From CBDBLK01 sp965215445 (GTDB lineage: Bacteria; Bdellovibrionota; Bacteriovoracia; Bacteriovoracales; Bacteriovoracaceae): 64,000 bases of DNA. The notes beneath the pieces are model-generated. The model had not been told where the DNA came from, ran no database searches, and saw only the letters and a program-made list of their open reading frames with translations. The stretch covers positions 620,001-684,000 of the forward strand of contig CBDCDT010000002.1 of NCBI GenBank assembly GCA_965215445.1. Reading direction: 5' to 3'. Both the position numbers and the translations under genes were made by a program. This document shows positions 28,891 through 38,577 of the stretch, one piece after another. Position 1 is the stretch's first letter, and every line of letters begins with the position of its first letter.

Positions 28891-30650
28891 AGAAATTGAT
28901 TTTGAACTAATCGTTTAAAAATCTTCCCATGCTCTACTAGAAACTGGAAACCACCCTCTTCTTTTACTTCTCCATCTTCAAATACATAAATGTTTTGCAC
29001 TTCTTTTATAGTAGATAATCGATGAGCAATAATGACGGTTGTACAGTTTTTGGAGATTTCATAAATTGTTTTTTGGATGAATCTCTCCGATTCTGTATCG
29101 AGAGAAGATGTGGCCTCATCTAAAATAAGAATTTCAGGATTTCTCAGAAGGACTCTGGCCAAAGCAATTCTTTGTTTTTCTCCACCAGAAAGCTTGACTC
29201 CACGATCACCAGTTAAAGTATCAAGTTTATCGGGCAATTTTTGAACAAAATCGATAGCATACGCTTTTTCAAGAGCATCAAAAAGTTGTTTTTCATTAGC
29301 AGCTTCATCGGCCCAAAGAAGATTTTCCTTTATGGTAGTGTTAAAAAGGATTGGTTCTTGAGATATATAGCCTATCCTTTTTTGATAAGAGCCTATCTCA
29401 AGCTCATTCAAGTTCTGACCATCAACAAGGATACTTCCTTGCTTCGGTCTATAAAATCCCATCATAATATCTGCAAAGGTAGTTTTTCCCGAACCTGATT
29501 TGCCAACAATAGCAACGGTTTGGTCTTTAAAAATCTTTATATTAATATTTTTAAGGATATCTTTGTTTTCAGAATAACCAAATTGAACATTCTTAAACTC
29601 TAAACAATTTTTTAGGCCTTGAAAAATGACCTTTCCGTTTTTAAATTTATGTAAATTGGCGCTTTTTTGAAGCCTTAGCATTTGCTCATAGCTTGGGATA
29701 AAACTAAAAACTCTATTTTTTTCCATAAAAATTGTCAAAATGTGAGGGAGTCCACTTCTGAAAGCATAAAGCATCGTTAAGACTTCAGAAGATTTCATTT
29801 GATATCGCTCTATTCCCAAAAAGAAAATGATAAAAAAAACTGTTAAAAATACCGGCTCAAGAATATTTCTCAGAGAAGGAGATATAAGTTGATAAGGAAT
29901 AGTTATTTTTTCGTATTTTTGAAAACTTTGGTCATAGCTACGAATCATTTTTTCCTGGTTAGCAAAGGCAAAAATCGTTTTCACTGCAGTGATAGATTCC
30001 TGTAGAATAATTTGTAAATTATTGGTTGCAAGAACATTTTTTTCTCCTTTGCGATAGCTGATTTTATTGACAACAAGCGTTGGCAAGCCTGCGAGAACAA
30101 ACGCAATAATAGCAATAAGGGATAGCTGCCATGAAATACTAAAAGGAATAATGATAAAGGAAATAAATTTAACAGCACTGGCAATAAGGCGAGTCAATGA
30201 GGCAATAGAATTTCCTACTGTGTTGGCCTCACTGGAAAAAGTATTGATAATCATACCTTGCTGAATGTTATTAAAGAAAGAAAGTCCACTACGAAAAAAA
30301 GAACCGAAAGAGCCGGTCAAAAAATGACCTAGAAAACGGTATTTTATGAGAAGTTCCAGGTAATTAATTTTAATATTGAAGATCGCTCTCATAAACATCA
30401 AAAAAGCAAATATTCCCATAAAAAGAAATAAGGAAGGAGAGAGACCAAACCAACGAACAATTTTTAAACATTCAGATGTGATTTTTGAAGGAGCTTCAAG
30501 CCCAGGGTCTGTAATATAGTCAATAATGGGAGCTATGGATAAAACAGAAAATGCTTCAACAAATCCTCCCAGACACACAATAAATAAATTGAAGAAAAAG
30601 AGCTTGGGAAGATATCTTATAATGGTGTTGGCAAATCTTAGGAGACTCAT
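28887..30650 (-). CDS. MsbA-like ABC exporter (fused membrane and ATPase domains)
   Basis: 587 residues. Six hydrophobic segments in residues 1-310 form the exporter membrane domain. The ATPase has Walker A GKSGSGKT, Q-loop, signature LSGGEKQRIALARVLLRNPE, Walker B EILILDEATSSLD and the H-loop IIAHRLST. Type IV ABC half-transporters of this kind flip lipids such as lipid A-core or lipid-linked glycans, or drugs. Lying between flagellar glycosylation genes and the polysaccharide region, a glycolipid substrate is plausible but unproven. Confidence 0.92.
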   Translation of the reverse strand: MSLLRFANTIIRYLPKLFFFNLFIVCLGGFVEAFSVLSIAPIIDYITDPGLEAPSKITSECLKIVRWFGLSPSLFLFMGIFAFLMFMRAIFNIKINYLELLIKYRFLGHFLTGSFGSFFRSGLSFFNNIQQGMIINTFSSEANTVGNSIASLTRLIASAVKFISFIIIPFSISWQLSLIAIIAFVLAGLPTLVVNKISYRKGEKNVLATNNLQIILQESITAVKTIFAFANQEKMIRSYDQSFQKYEKITIPYQLISPSLRNILEPVFLTVFFIIFFLGIERYQMKSSEVLTMLYAFRSGLPHILTIFMEKNRVFSFIPSYEQMLRLQKSANLHKFKNGKVIFQGLKNCLEFKNVQFGYSENKDILKNINIKIFKDQTVAIVGKSGSGKTTFADIMMGFYRPKQGSILVDGQNLNELEIGSYQKRIGYISQEPILFNTTIKENLLWADEAANEKQLFDALEKAYAIDFVQKLPDKLDTLTGDRGVKLSGGEKQRIALARVLLRNPEILILDEATSSLDTESERFIQKTIYEISKNCTTVIIAHRLSTIKEVQNIYVFEDGEVKEEGGFQFLVEHGKIFKRLVQNQFL

Positions 30651-30767
30651 TTTGCGCCATTTTTGCCGAATCCCCTTCCCTCTGTCAAAAGATCATGACC
30701 AGCAGCATCGCCCAGTGATAAATCATAGTATTGGACAAGTTTGATAGGAATAGTATATTTTAAAGAA

Positions 30768-31676
30768 ATGAAAGAGAAAATCAAGTTGGAAAATATTAGT
30801 GTTATCCTTAAACCCAAAGAAACTCCCGACTTCAATAGTGTTTTACCCAATCTTTTCAATTTTTTTAAACAAAGAAAAAAATGTGTCCAGTTCCTCAATT
30901 CTGAAGAAAACCGTTTAAAAAAGATTTTTCGCCGTCTCCCTTCCGAAATTAAACTCATTCAAAAAAAAGAATTGCATACGTCATCCGATATTATTATTTC
31001 ACTGGGGGGAGACGGAACTTTTATAGGGATAGCAAGAAAATGTACAAAGAACTCGCCACCTATTCTTGGTGTCAATATGGGGAGACTTGGGTTTATAACT
31101 GAATTTTCAAAATCTGAATTTTTTGATTCTCTTGGATCAATTCTGCAATCAAAACTCGAACTTCAAAAAATCCATCTCTTTAAAGTTGAAATTTTTTCCA
31201 AAAACACGAGTCTCGCAAAAGATTATTTCCTCAATGACGCTGTCTTTAATAAAAATGATATTAGAAGGCTAATTAATTTAAGTGTTGAAACAGACAATGA
31301 ACATATTTTTGACCTTCCAGGAGATGGACTTATTATCTCTGGCCCAATTGGCTCAACCGCCTACAGCCTGGCAGCAGGTGGCCCCATCATCCACCCGGAT
31401 AACAAGGCCCTAATTCTCACCCCCATTTGCCCGCATAGTCTTAATCACAGGCCCTTGGTCATAAACGATAATAAAAAAGTTATTGTAAAAAACCCTCACC
31501 AAAAAGAGGAACTGAATCTAACCCTTGATGGACAGGCCTTACTTTCTGTACGGCCGAAACAGTTTGTCAAAATCACCAAAAGCTCTACGCATTATTTCAA
31601 AATGGTCAAAAATCCCAATCGCTCTTATTTTTCTACATTGAGAGAAAAGCTTACTCATGGGAGAAATTTAAATTAG
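30768..31676 (+). CDS. nadK: NAD kinase
   Basis: 302 residues from ATG 30768 (the frame opens at a TTG at 30741). Phosphorylates NAD to NADP. Seen: the GGDGT motif at residues 80-84 (IIISLGGDGTFIGIAR), NMGRLGFIT, and the C-terminal block DGLIISGPIGSTAYSLAAGG with PIIHP, diagnostic of the family. Divergent from the ABC exporter. It is the last housekeeping gene before the polysaccharide region. Confidence 0.96.
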   Translation: MKEKIKLENISVILKPKETPDFNSVLPNLFNFFKQRKKCVQFLNSEENRLKKIFRRLPSEIKLIQKKELHTSSDIIISLGGDGTFIGIARKCTKNSPPILGVNMGRLGFITEFSKSEFFDSLGSILQSKLELQKIHLFKVEIFSKNTSLAKDYFLNDAVFNKNDIRRLINLSVETDNEHIFDLPGDGLIISGPIGSTAYSLAAGGPIIHPDNKALILTPICPHSLNHRPLVINDNKKVIVKNPHQKEELNLTLDGQALLSVRPKQFVKITKSSTHYFKMVKNPNRSYFSTLREKLTHGRNLN

Positions 31677-31820
31677 TTTTAACATGGCGCAACTTTCCAA
31701 ATAAGTTCTTTAGAAATAGCGCATTGGGCAATAAAAATAGAATGAAAAGCACCGCAAAATATAGACAGCTTAGCTTACAAATGATAGGTTCAAGTTTGAT
31801 TATTTTCCATTTGGATTAAA

Positions 31821-32447
31821 ATGTGTTTTCTAAATCTAATGGTGTTCGACTTATTATCTATTCCCAACTATGACGAGACTATTGTTGGTAAAAGGATTAC
31901 TTTAAGACCAATCTCTCGAACGGAAATAAATGAAACCTATGTTTCTTGGCTAAATAATCCAGATATAAATAGTGGTCTCGTATCAACACAAAATTTTATT
32001 TATAATATAAAATCAATTATTAAATATATTAATAACGTAAGGAGTAAAAAGGGAACAGAAATATTTGCTATTTTGTATGGTGAAAAATCTCAACATGTAG
32101 GAAACATTACTATTACACATTTTAATGAAGATAACTCAAAATCATTAACCTACGGCTTGCTTGTTGGAGACAATTTAGCTCGCTCGATTGGTGTAGGGGC
32201 CAAAGCAATTATCCTATTATTAGACTATGTATTCAAAAACTTTAGAGAAATAGAACAAATAAATGTTGGTTGCAAAAAGACAAATAGAGAATCTTATGAA
32301 TTTTTAAACCGATTAGGATTTATAGATGTGGACAAAGAACAGCTTCCTAAATATATGCAGATAAAGTATAATAAAAATTCGTTTTACTTTAATTTAAGCA
32401 AAGAGAATTGGAACAAAAAAAAGGAATATTTACTACCTTTAATTTAA
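31821..32447 (+). CDS. GNAT-family N-acetyltransferase
   Basis: 208 residues. RimJ/PseH-type GNAT: GKRITLRPISRTEINETYVS start, LTYGLLVGDNLARSIGVGAK as the CoA-binding beta4-alpha3 region, and VGCKKTNRESYEFLNRLGF near the end. In nonulosonate pathways such enzymes acetylate the C4 amine of UDP-sugars (PseH), so an amino-sugar acyltransferase role is likely. First gene of a four-gene cassette with lower GC than the surroundings; the next gene starts 14 bases after its stop. Confidence 0.82.
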   Translation: MCFLNLMVFDLLSIPNYDETIVGKRITLRPISRTEINETYVSWLNNPDINSGLVSTQNFIYNIKSIIKYINNVRSKKGTEIFAILYGEKSQHVGNITITHFNEDNSKSLTYGLLVGDNLARSIGVGAKAIILLLDYVFKNFREIEQINVGCKKTNRESYEFLNRLGFIDVDKEQLPKYMQIKYNKNSFYFNLSKENWNKKKEYLLPLI

Positions 32448-32461
32448 AAATCGATGGAAAC

Positions 32462-32698
32462 ATGAATATAGAAGATGAATTATATAAAATTATTAATTAT
32501 ATTCGTTCAAAAAAGGAACTCGGTAATGTAATGGCCAAAAATGAAAATTTAGATTTGAGAAAAGACTTAGATTTTGATTCCCTCGATTTGGCCGAACTTA
32601 CAGTAAGAGTAGAAAATAAATTTAATATTGATATATTCACAGATGAAGCAGTAAGCAATGTTAAAGATATAATGAAAAAACTAAAACCTGATGAATAA
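32462..32698 (+). CDS. Acyl carrier protein
   Basis: 78 residues, acidic, four-helix. The phosphopantetheine attachment motif is DFDSLDLAEL, with the serine near residue 40. ATG 32462 has a GGAA upstream and gives normal ACP length. It overlaps the AMP-ligase gene by eight bases. It is distinct from the second carrier protein at 40403. A dedicated carrier for an acyl group used in glycan decoration is the likely role. Confidence 0.88.
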   Translation: MNIEDELYKIINYIRSKKELGNVMAKNENLDLRKDLDFDSLDLAELTVRVENKFNIDIFTDEAVSNVKDIMKKLKPDE

Positions 32699-33890
32699 GA
32701 ATAAATCTTTTTTTATTGCCCCTAATTTAAATATTCATAAATCATATCAAGATTTTCTTGAAGATATAAAATTAGTCCCAATTTTTCAAAAAAATTATAT
32801 TTTAACCGATTGTAATAATTACGAAATGTTAAAAATATTAGTTGGCAGTCTAGCTCTTAAAAAAGATGTTGAATTTATTAGTACAGCTAAAGATATAGAC
32901 AAAGATCAAGTCTCTTATTATTCAGAAAACCTTAAAGATATCCTTGATTTATTTACACATAATGATTCTAAAATAATTTTATACACTTCAGGAACAACAG
33001 GCAGACATAAGAAAATTATGCATTCATTTAAATCCATTACTAAAGGAATTAAAATTAATCAAAAATATATAAGTGATATTTGGGGTCTGACATTCAAATT
33101 AGACAAGATGGCCGGAATCCAAGTGCTTTTTCAAACAATGTTAAATGGAGCAACTTTAATCGACCTGACTGATCTTAATAAAAAAGAAGTTCTTGATGCG
33201 TTTAAAGAGTTTAAAATAACACGCCTTTCAGCTACTCCGACTTATCTTAAGCTACTTGTACCAATCATTCCACCAATTACTAATATTAAATCAATCGCAA
33301 GTGGTGGAGAAATATTCGATGATGATTTGAGAGAAAAGGTTATAACAAGTTTTCCCCAAAGTAAAATTTTAAACATTTACGCAAGTACAGAACTGGGATC
33401 TATCTTAAGAAGCAAAAGTAATTATTTTGAGATATCCAAGGAAAAGAAAAAATTTATTAAAATAAAAGAAAATGAATTATTAGTTCATAAATCTTTATAT
33501 TTTGAAAGAAGAGACCAAAAAGAAGATTGGATTCATACTGGAGACATGGTAAACGTTCTTAATAAAACCCCCATTCAATTCAAGTTCATTGGAAGAAAAG
33601 ATTTGGAAATCAATATTGGTGGCATTAAGATAAATCCAGAAGAATGTGAACAAGCTATAGAAAATATATCCTTTGTATCGCAAGCCATAGTATATGCCAA
33701 GAAAAATAGCGTTGTCAATAACATATTGATGGCAGATGTAATTATCAATCAGAAAGAAAGAACAGAAGAAGATATCTTTAAAAATTTAAGAAAAAAATTA
33801 CCAAATTACAAAATCCCTCGCATCATTAATATTGTTGATGATGTTAAAATATCAAAAGGTAATAAAAAGTTGAGGAAAATGAAAAAATGA
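32691..33890 (+). CDS. AMP-forming acyl/aryl ligase (ANL superfamily), short form
   Basis: 399 residues, shorter than the usual 500. Seen: the P-loop IILYTSGTTGRHKK, YASTELGS (acyl pocket), HTGDM and the hinge-to-C-domain block FIGRKDLEINIGGIKINPEE with final catalytic-type Lys in SKGNKKLRKM. The N-terminal subdomain is reduced. It would activate a carboxylate with ATP and load it on the adjacent carrier protein. Overlaps genes on both sides by a few bases. Confidence 0.85.
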   Translation: MNKNKSFFIAPNLNIHKSYQDFLEDIKLVPIFQKNYILTDCNNYEMLKILVGSLALKKDVEFISTAKDIDKDQVSYYSENLKDILDLFTHNDSKIILYTSGTTGRHKKIMHSFKSITKGIKINQKYISDIWGLTFKLDKMAGIQVLFQTMLNGATLIDLTDLNKKEVLDAFKEFKITRLSATPTYLKLLVPIIPPITNIKSIASGGEIFDDDLREKVITSFPQSKILNIYASTELGSILRSKSNYFEISKEKKKFIKIKENELLVHKSLYFERRDQKEDWIHTGDMVNVLNKTPIQFKFIGRKDLEINIGGIKINPEECEQAIENISFVSQAIVYAKKNSVVNNILMADVIINQKERTEEDIFKNLRKKLPNYKIPRIINIVDDVKISKGNKKLRKMKK

Positions 33891-34606
33891 AAAATATATT
33901 AATTACTGGAGTCTCTAGAGGTCTTGGTTATTTTGTGACAAAAAGACTTCTTGAAAAAAATTATTTTGTATATGGATTATCTAGATCTATTAATGAAAAT
34001 ATTAAGTTATTAGACAGTTATGACAACTTTAAATACTTAAAATTTGATTTAATAAATATAGACGATATAGAATCAAAAATTTTCAAAAAATTTATTGATT
34101 TATCAATTCCAATTCATGGAGTCATTAATAACGCTGCCATTGCCTACGATGATATTATTACCAACTTAAACATTGAAAAATTAACTAAAATGTACAATGT
34201 TAATGTTTTCGCTCCTATTGTTATAACCAAAAAAGTGATAAGAAATATGTTGTTGCATAATATACAAGGAAGTTTAATTCATATTTCTTCAGTAAGTGCT
34301 CATACTGGATATAAGGGATTATCAATGTATGCTTCTACAAAAGGAGCACTTGAAGCTTTTTCTAAAAATATAGCAAGAGAATGGGGTGAACGAAAAATTA
34401 GGTCTAATTGTATTGCTGCAGGTTTTATGAATTCAGATATGACAAACGATTTATCAATCGATATGAAAGACCGTATTTTTAAACGAACAAGCTTGAAATC
34501 AGAAACACTAAAAGAAAGTATTTTGGAAACCATTTTTTTGCTAATGACTAACGAAGCTATATCTATAACTGGCGAAGTCATTCATGTAGATGCAGGAACA
34601 ATTTAG
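33887..34606 (+). CDS. Short-chain dehydrogenase/reductase, FabG-like
   Basis: 239 residues. Classical SDR: cofactor motif ITGVSRGLGYF, NNAA, catalytic Ser in HISSVSAHTG, YASTKGALEAF (Tyr-Lys), and the C-terminal GEVIHVDAG typical of 3-oxoacyl-ACP reductases. With the carrier protein and ligase it suggests reduction of a carrier-bound 3-oxoacyl group, giving for instance a hydroxyacyl substituent for a sugar. ATGA overlap with the ligase. Very AT-rich. Confidence 0.88.
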   Translation: MKNILITGVSRGLGYFVTKRLLEKNYFVYGLSRSINENIKLLDSYDNFKYLKFDLINIDDIESKIFKKFIDLSIPIHGVINNAAIAYDDIITNLNIEKLTKMYNVNVFAPIVITKKVIRNMLLHNIQGSLIHISSVSAHTGYKGLSMYASTKGALEAFSKNIAREWGERKIRSNCIAAGFMNSDMTNDLSIDMKDRIFKRTSLKSETLKESILETIFLLMTNEAISITGEVIHVDAGTI

Positions 34607-34658
34607 ATGCAAAAATACAATTGGCGACTGGTATAGGCCATATCTTAACTCTTGTGGG

Positions 34659-35549
34659 TCATAACTTCCAAAGGCTTGGATCAATCAGTCGTGGATTGCA
34701 ATTGCGATATAAATCCCAAGAAATATTTTTAATGGGTAGAAGCGAAGTCTTAACGGCCTTGCGAAGTTCATTTTTTTGACAAACTCCAATGATGGCATGG
34801 TCTATCTCGGGAATTTGCAATACATAATGTAAACAAGCCTCCAAAGGAGAAATTCCTTTCTCTTGCAGATCGTAGTGAAATTTATTCAAAATTTCCTGAA
34901 AAGGAGCAAAATAAGAGGGCCATTGACGAGAGGCAAGAAAAACAAGTCCTTGAAGAAATAATGAGCGGGCATGAATCTCACACCCAGTTTTTTTAAGTTT
35001 TTTCAAAATTGGATGATGGACAAATTCTTGGTTAAATACGTTAACTGGAATTTGGATAACATCCGGTGTAAAAAAATCTAAAATCTTTTCCGCTTCTTCT
35101 GGAGTGTAGCAAGAAAAACCAATTTTATTCACTAACCCCTCTGCCTTTAATTCTTTTAAAGTGGAAATTACATCACAATTATTATTTCCCATGAGATCGT
35201 TAACATGATGAACGAGAAGGCCTTCTATTTTTTCAAGGCCAATCTTTTTCAAAGATTTGAAGAAAGTCGATCTTAAATAAGACCTAATCTTATGAGAAGC
35301 AAAGTTTTTTAAAACAGGAGTTTTAGTCAAAATGCGAAAATGGGAAAGAATATCCCTATTCTTTCCTAAAACGGCCTCTGCATTTCCATAACTAGGAGCA
35401 GTATCAATAACCGTGCAATTATGCTCTTTTGCTGTTTCAATAATTTTTCTCACTTCCTTTAAATTTACTTTACCAGAAGTATTGCTAATTCCATAAGGAA
35501 GGCCAAATTGAGCGGTTCCCAGACCAATTTTTTGTGGATTTTTTTTCAT
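34659..35549 (-). CDS. Aldo/keto reductase
   Basis: 296 residues from ATG 35549 (frame opens at 35588). TIM-barrel oxidoreductase: KIGLGTAQFGLPYGISN at the N-terminus, TVIDTAPSYGNAEAVLG with catalytic Asp and Tyr, then LLVHHVNDL and IIGVCQKNEL near the NADPH site. Members of this subfamily are common beside SpsF-like and NeuB-like genes in surface glycan loci. The chosen start lies one base after the stop of the phosphoesterase gene; the longer one would overlap it by 38 bases. Substrate unknown. Confidence 0.85.
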   Translation of the reverse strand: MKKNPQKIGLGTAQFGLPYGISNTSGKVNLKEVRKIIETAKEHNCTVIDTAPSYGNAEAVLGKNRDILSHFRILTKTPVLKNFASHKIRSYLRSTFFKSLKKIGLEKIEGLLVHHVNDLMGNNNCDVISTLKELKAEGLVNKIGFSCYTPEEAEKILDFFTPDVIQIPVNVFNQEFVHHPILKKLKKTGCEIHARSLFLQGLVFLASRQWPSYFAPFQEILNKFHYDLQEKGISPLEACLHYVLQIPEIDHAIIGVCQKNELRKAVKTSLLPIKNISWDLYRNCNPRLIDPSLWKL

Positions 35550-35550
35550 T

Positions 35551-36300
35551 TCAAAGCGACAAATGTTTAGCCTCTCCAACTTCATCAATAAAACTAAAAC
35601 ATCGAGTTATTGGAACATAACCATTATTTATGTAAGTACAATTATCTAGGTGAACTATGTCTTTAATATGACTGTGCCCTATAATAACTAAGTCTGAGTT
35701 TTTTTGACTAGCAATCTTTGCAGCAGAAACTCGAAACTTTTCCTTGACCCTTCCCTCTTCATCATAAATTTTATACCGATATTTATTTCTCCTTCTACTT
35801 GATTCGGCCACCTTTTGGCCTAGTTTTTGAATAAGGCTAAAAGGAAGAAGCCATCTCGAAATAAATCTGACCAAGAAAGAACGAATAAAAAATTTATAAA
35901 TTTTATAGCCATAATTTCCAATTTCAATGTCATCTCCATGTGACATCCAAATTTTCTTTCCATCTTTAATTAGAATTGTTCCCCTTGTGTGGTAAATAAT
36001 CTTTGGAGAGTGCAAATAGATTTTTTGAAAATCATTCCAAACTGATTGCAAATGAAAGTCGTGATTCCCTTCAAAAAAATGGATTTCTTCCGCATTGGAA
36101 TTTGCAAGTGCTTTAAAAAACCCACGATAACAATTTACATATTCTGATTTTTCTCCCACCATAAAATCGAAAATATCTCCTAAGAGAAAAATTTTTTTTA
36201 CTTTCAAATCTTTAGATTTTTTCAAAAAAGATATTATCATTTCTTCACAAGAGTCTCCTGGGGATTTAATATGAACATCTGAAATAAAAGACCAAGGCAT
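35551..36300 (-). CDS. Calcineurin-like phosphoesterase, LpxH type
   Basis: 249 residues from ATG 36300 (frame opens at a TTG at 36315). All metallophosphatase motifs are present: FISDVHI, GDIFDF, GNHDFH, SHGDD and GHSH. The C-terminal VAESSRRRNKYR and INNGYVP resemble UDP-2,3-diacylglucosamine diphosphatase LpxH/LpxH2 of lipid A synthesis. It may be that enzyme, or a paralogue acting on another nucleotide-lipid or sugar-phosphate in the glycan pathway. Overlaps are tight on both sides. Confidence 0.8.
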   Translation of the reverse strand: MPWSFISDVHIKSPGDSCEEMIISFLKKSKDLKVKKIFLLGDIFDFMVGEKSEYVNCYRGFFKALANSNAEEIHFFEGNHDFHLQSVWNDFQKIYLHSPKIIYHTRGTILIKDGKKIWMSHGDDIEIGNYGYKIYKFFIRSFLVRFISRWLLPFSLIQKLGQKVAESSRRRNKYRYKIYDEEGRVKEKFRVSAAKIASQKNSDLVIIGHSHIKDIVHLDNCTYINNGYVPITRCFSFIDEVGEAKHLSL

Positions 36301-36307
36301 AATGCTA

Positions 36308-37837
36308 TCAACCAATTTTCTGATAAATAAATTGTTTTAGTTCTTCTTTACTAAAACAAATAGGGACACCTAATCGAGGTTCCGGTCTAACAAATACTCC
36401 AGAGGGGTCATAATATGTAGAATTTCCTTTTCTCTCGTGGCATAAAACTGCCGGAGATGAGAATGGAATGGTAACTACAACATCAGAAATATCACACAAT
36501 TCATAAATACTCGATTCTATGGCGAGCAAAATAAGGTCATTTTTCTTGCTTTCTATATACGGTATATATTCTGGACTGAAAGAAAAGTAAGTCATCTTTC
36601 TTTTTGGTTTTAAAAACACTTTTATTTTTTTATTAGTTGCTTTTTCAATTTCCTTACAAGATTCCAATACTCCATCTAAAAATGCCTTCCAATAATTAAA
36701 CGTATAAAAAAGTGCAAAATCATCTTTTCTAGGAACAACATCAAAAACAGAAATACTAATATCAGATTGATTAGATGAAAAGGATTTAATGCTTTTGAAG
36801 GTATCGTTATAAAAAAGAACCGATCCACAGGCACGAACTTCACCATAAGAAATATAATTTTCAAGCCACTTTTTCTTCAAATGGTTCCAAACATAATGAA
36901 TATCAACCCTTAAAAGCGATATCTCTGGATAAATGTTATAATTTTCTGAAATTCCTGACAGTATCGGAATGCTATTGGTTGAATACCAAAGCATAATTGC
37001 CTTAAATTTTTTGTTTGGAAGGTCAGTAAGCCACAATTTTTGGTTGTAAAAAGACGATTGAGTCAAAAAATAATTCTTAATAAATTTTTTTAAATTGAGA
37101 AATTCAATCACCCCAAACTCTGCATAATCCAAATCGAGTACAAGAATTAAAGGTTTGGAAAATAAAGAAAGACAAAATTCTAAAAAATATTTTAATTGAA
37201 GGCCAAGAAAAGAAAAAATATCAAAAATACTTGTTTCGCACTTTTCAATGGCAGCAAGATGTGGATACTTACAATAATGAAATTTCCCTTGACTATGGTA
37301 AAAGCTTTTAGAAGAACATATATGATATTCTGGTTCACGCAATTCCTGGATAGGGCCATCAAGACAAAATTTTTCAAATTCTCTAGTAGAGCCGTTTTTT
37401 AGATACTGCTCTTCAGTTAAAGAATAAATAATGCCAACAGATTTCTGGTTCCCTTTTTTTAGTATAGCAACCAATCCCAAAATCGTAATAGCTATCCAGA
37501 AAACTACAAACCTAGTGAAATAGTAGAACCAACCAAAAAATGTTAAATAAATTAATTTCTTTTTGCAATCATAGTATAAAAATTTCCCTTTAATTTTTGA
37601 TCTATTTTGCAAAGAGAAAAAACTATCTTCATCATTTAAAATTTCTCGACCATCAGAAATACTTAATTTTTCAAAATCCCTACTTATAACCTGTATAATT
37701 CGCTTTGCTATCGAAGGATATTTATCAGAATAATTTTTTAAACTCTTTTCTGCTCTATTCAAAATAGAACACACATATTTAAACCAAAGGTCATTATGCT
37801 TAATTTTTTTGATGTTAACAAGATTATGATTTGTCAT
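36308..37837 (-). CDS. Putative surface-polysaccharide glycosyltransferase, GT-B-like
   Basis: 509 residues. One strong hydrophobic segment near residues 98-125; the rest appears soluble. The C-terminal part has DVVVTIPFSSPAVLCHE followed by NSTYYDPSGVF, a pattern common in O-antigen/capsule proteins with a GT-B-like nucleotide-binding half. It lies between the phosphoesterase and the cytidylyltransferase, overlapping both. Assignment to a glycosyltransferase acting on a nonulosonic-acid donor is an inference from context and this motif. Confidence 0.6.
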   Translation of the reverse strand: MTNHNLVNIKKIKHNDLWFKYVCSILNRAEKSLKNYSDKYPSIAKRIIQVISRDFEKLSISDGREILNDEDSFFSLQNRSKIKGKFLYYDCKKKLIYLTFFGWFYYFTRFVVFWIAITILGLVAILKKGNQKSVGIIYSLTEEQYLKNGSTREFEKFCLDGPIQELREPEYHICSSKSFYHSQGKFHYCKYPHLAAIEKCETSIFDIFSFLGLQLKYFLEFCLSLFSKPLILVLDLDYAEFGVIEFLNLKKFIKNYFLTQSSFYNQKLWLTDLPNKKFKAIMLWYSTNSIPILSGISENYNIYPEISLLRVDIHYVWNHLKKKWLENYISYGEVRACGSVLFYNDTFKSIKSFSSNQSDISISVFDVVPRKDDFALFYTFNYWKAFLDGVLESCKEIEKATNKKIKVFLKPKRKMTYFSFSPEYIPYIESKKNDLILLAIESSIYELCDISDVVVTIPFSSPAVLCHERKGNSTYYDPSGVFVRPEPRLGVPICFSKEELKQFIYQKIG

Positions 37838-38577
37838 AACAGTTTTTTATTTCTCTTGTGCATGATATTTATTTCTTTAAATTCGAGATTCCTTTCTATA
37901 AATTCTATATAGCTAGACCAAGATGCATCTCCTCCACATTCTTGAAGCAATTTATTGATCAAAATATAATCTTCCGGGTAGTCGAGAGTGAGTCTAAAAG
38001 ATGAGTAATCTTCCGAACTTTTCATATTTATTGCTGAAAAAAGATTACCACTTTTTAAATTAGAATTTTCATATATATAAGGCGTTACATGCTCTCTTTG
38101 GTATCCTTCTTTTGCCTCTTTCCACGCTGTTTCCAAAGATTTGTATGTAAAAACTTCAACATCTTGACCATCGGGGAAAGTAGGGAAAATGGTATTGGAA
38201 ACATAATCACATGAACATTTTTTCATTTCTACAATAACATCATCAACCATGCGAAAATCAATTAAAGGACAGTCGGAAGTCACTCTTACTATGTACTCTG
38301 GCCTTATCCTCTGGAATTGTACAGTTTGATAAAATCTATCGAGAACATCATTTGTACTACCTTGATAAAACATGGTATTTGTTTTCTTGGCAATATCAAG
38401 AATGGCATCTACTCCTTCTTCCTTTGTAGTTGCCAAACAAAATTCGTCAATCAGTTTCGATTTTTTTAATCTTTCAATATGATGTTGTAAAAGAGATTTA
38501 CCATAGCACGATATCTTGAGAACTTTTTTAGGGAAACGCTTCGATCCCATACGAGCTTGTGTTATTGCCAAAATCAT
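37834..38577 (-). CDS. SpsF/NeuA-like cytidylyltransferase
   Basis: 247 residues. N-terminal AITQARMGSKRFPKKVL is the nucleotide-binding loop of the CMP-nonulosonate/KdsB class, VRVTSDCPLIDF follows, and REHVTPYIYEN is typical of SpsF. Would activate a nonulosonic acid or related sugar as a CMP derivative in the cytoplasm. Overlaps the NeuB-like gene by four bases, as spsE-spsF in the Bacillus spore-coat locus. A dedicated PseF was not seen in the window. Confidence 0.88.
   Translation of the reverse strand: MILAITQARMGSKRFPKKVLKISCYGKSLLQHHIERLKKSKLIDEFCLATTKEEGVDAILDIAKKTNTMFYQGSTNDVLDRFYQTVQFQRIRPEYIVRVTSDCPLIDFRMVDDVIVEMKKCSCDYVSNTIFPTFPDGQDVEVFTYKSLETAWKEAKEGYQREHVTPYIYENSNLKSGNLFSAINMKSSEDYSSFRLTLDYPEDYILINKLLQECGGDASWSSYIEFIERNLEFKEINIMHKRNKKLL

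Noticed and set aside
31677..34658. AT-rich cassette considered as an insertion sequence or integrative element
   Set aside because: No transposase, integrase, terminal inverted repeats or target duplication could be seen.
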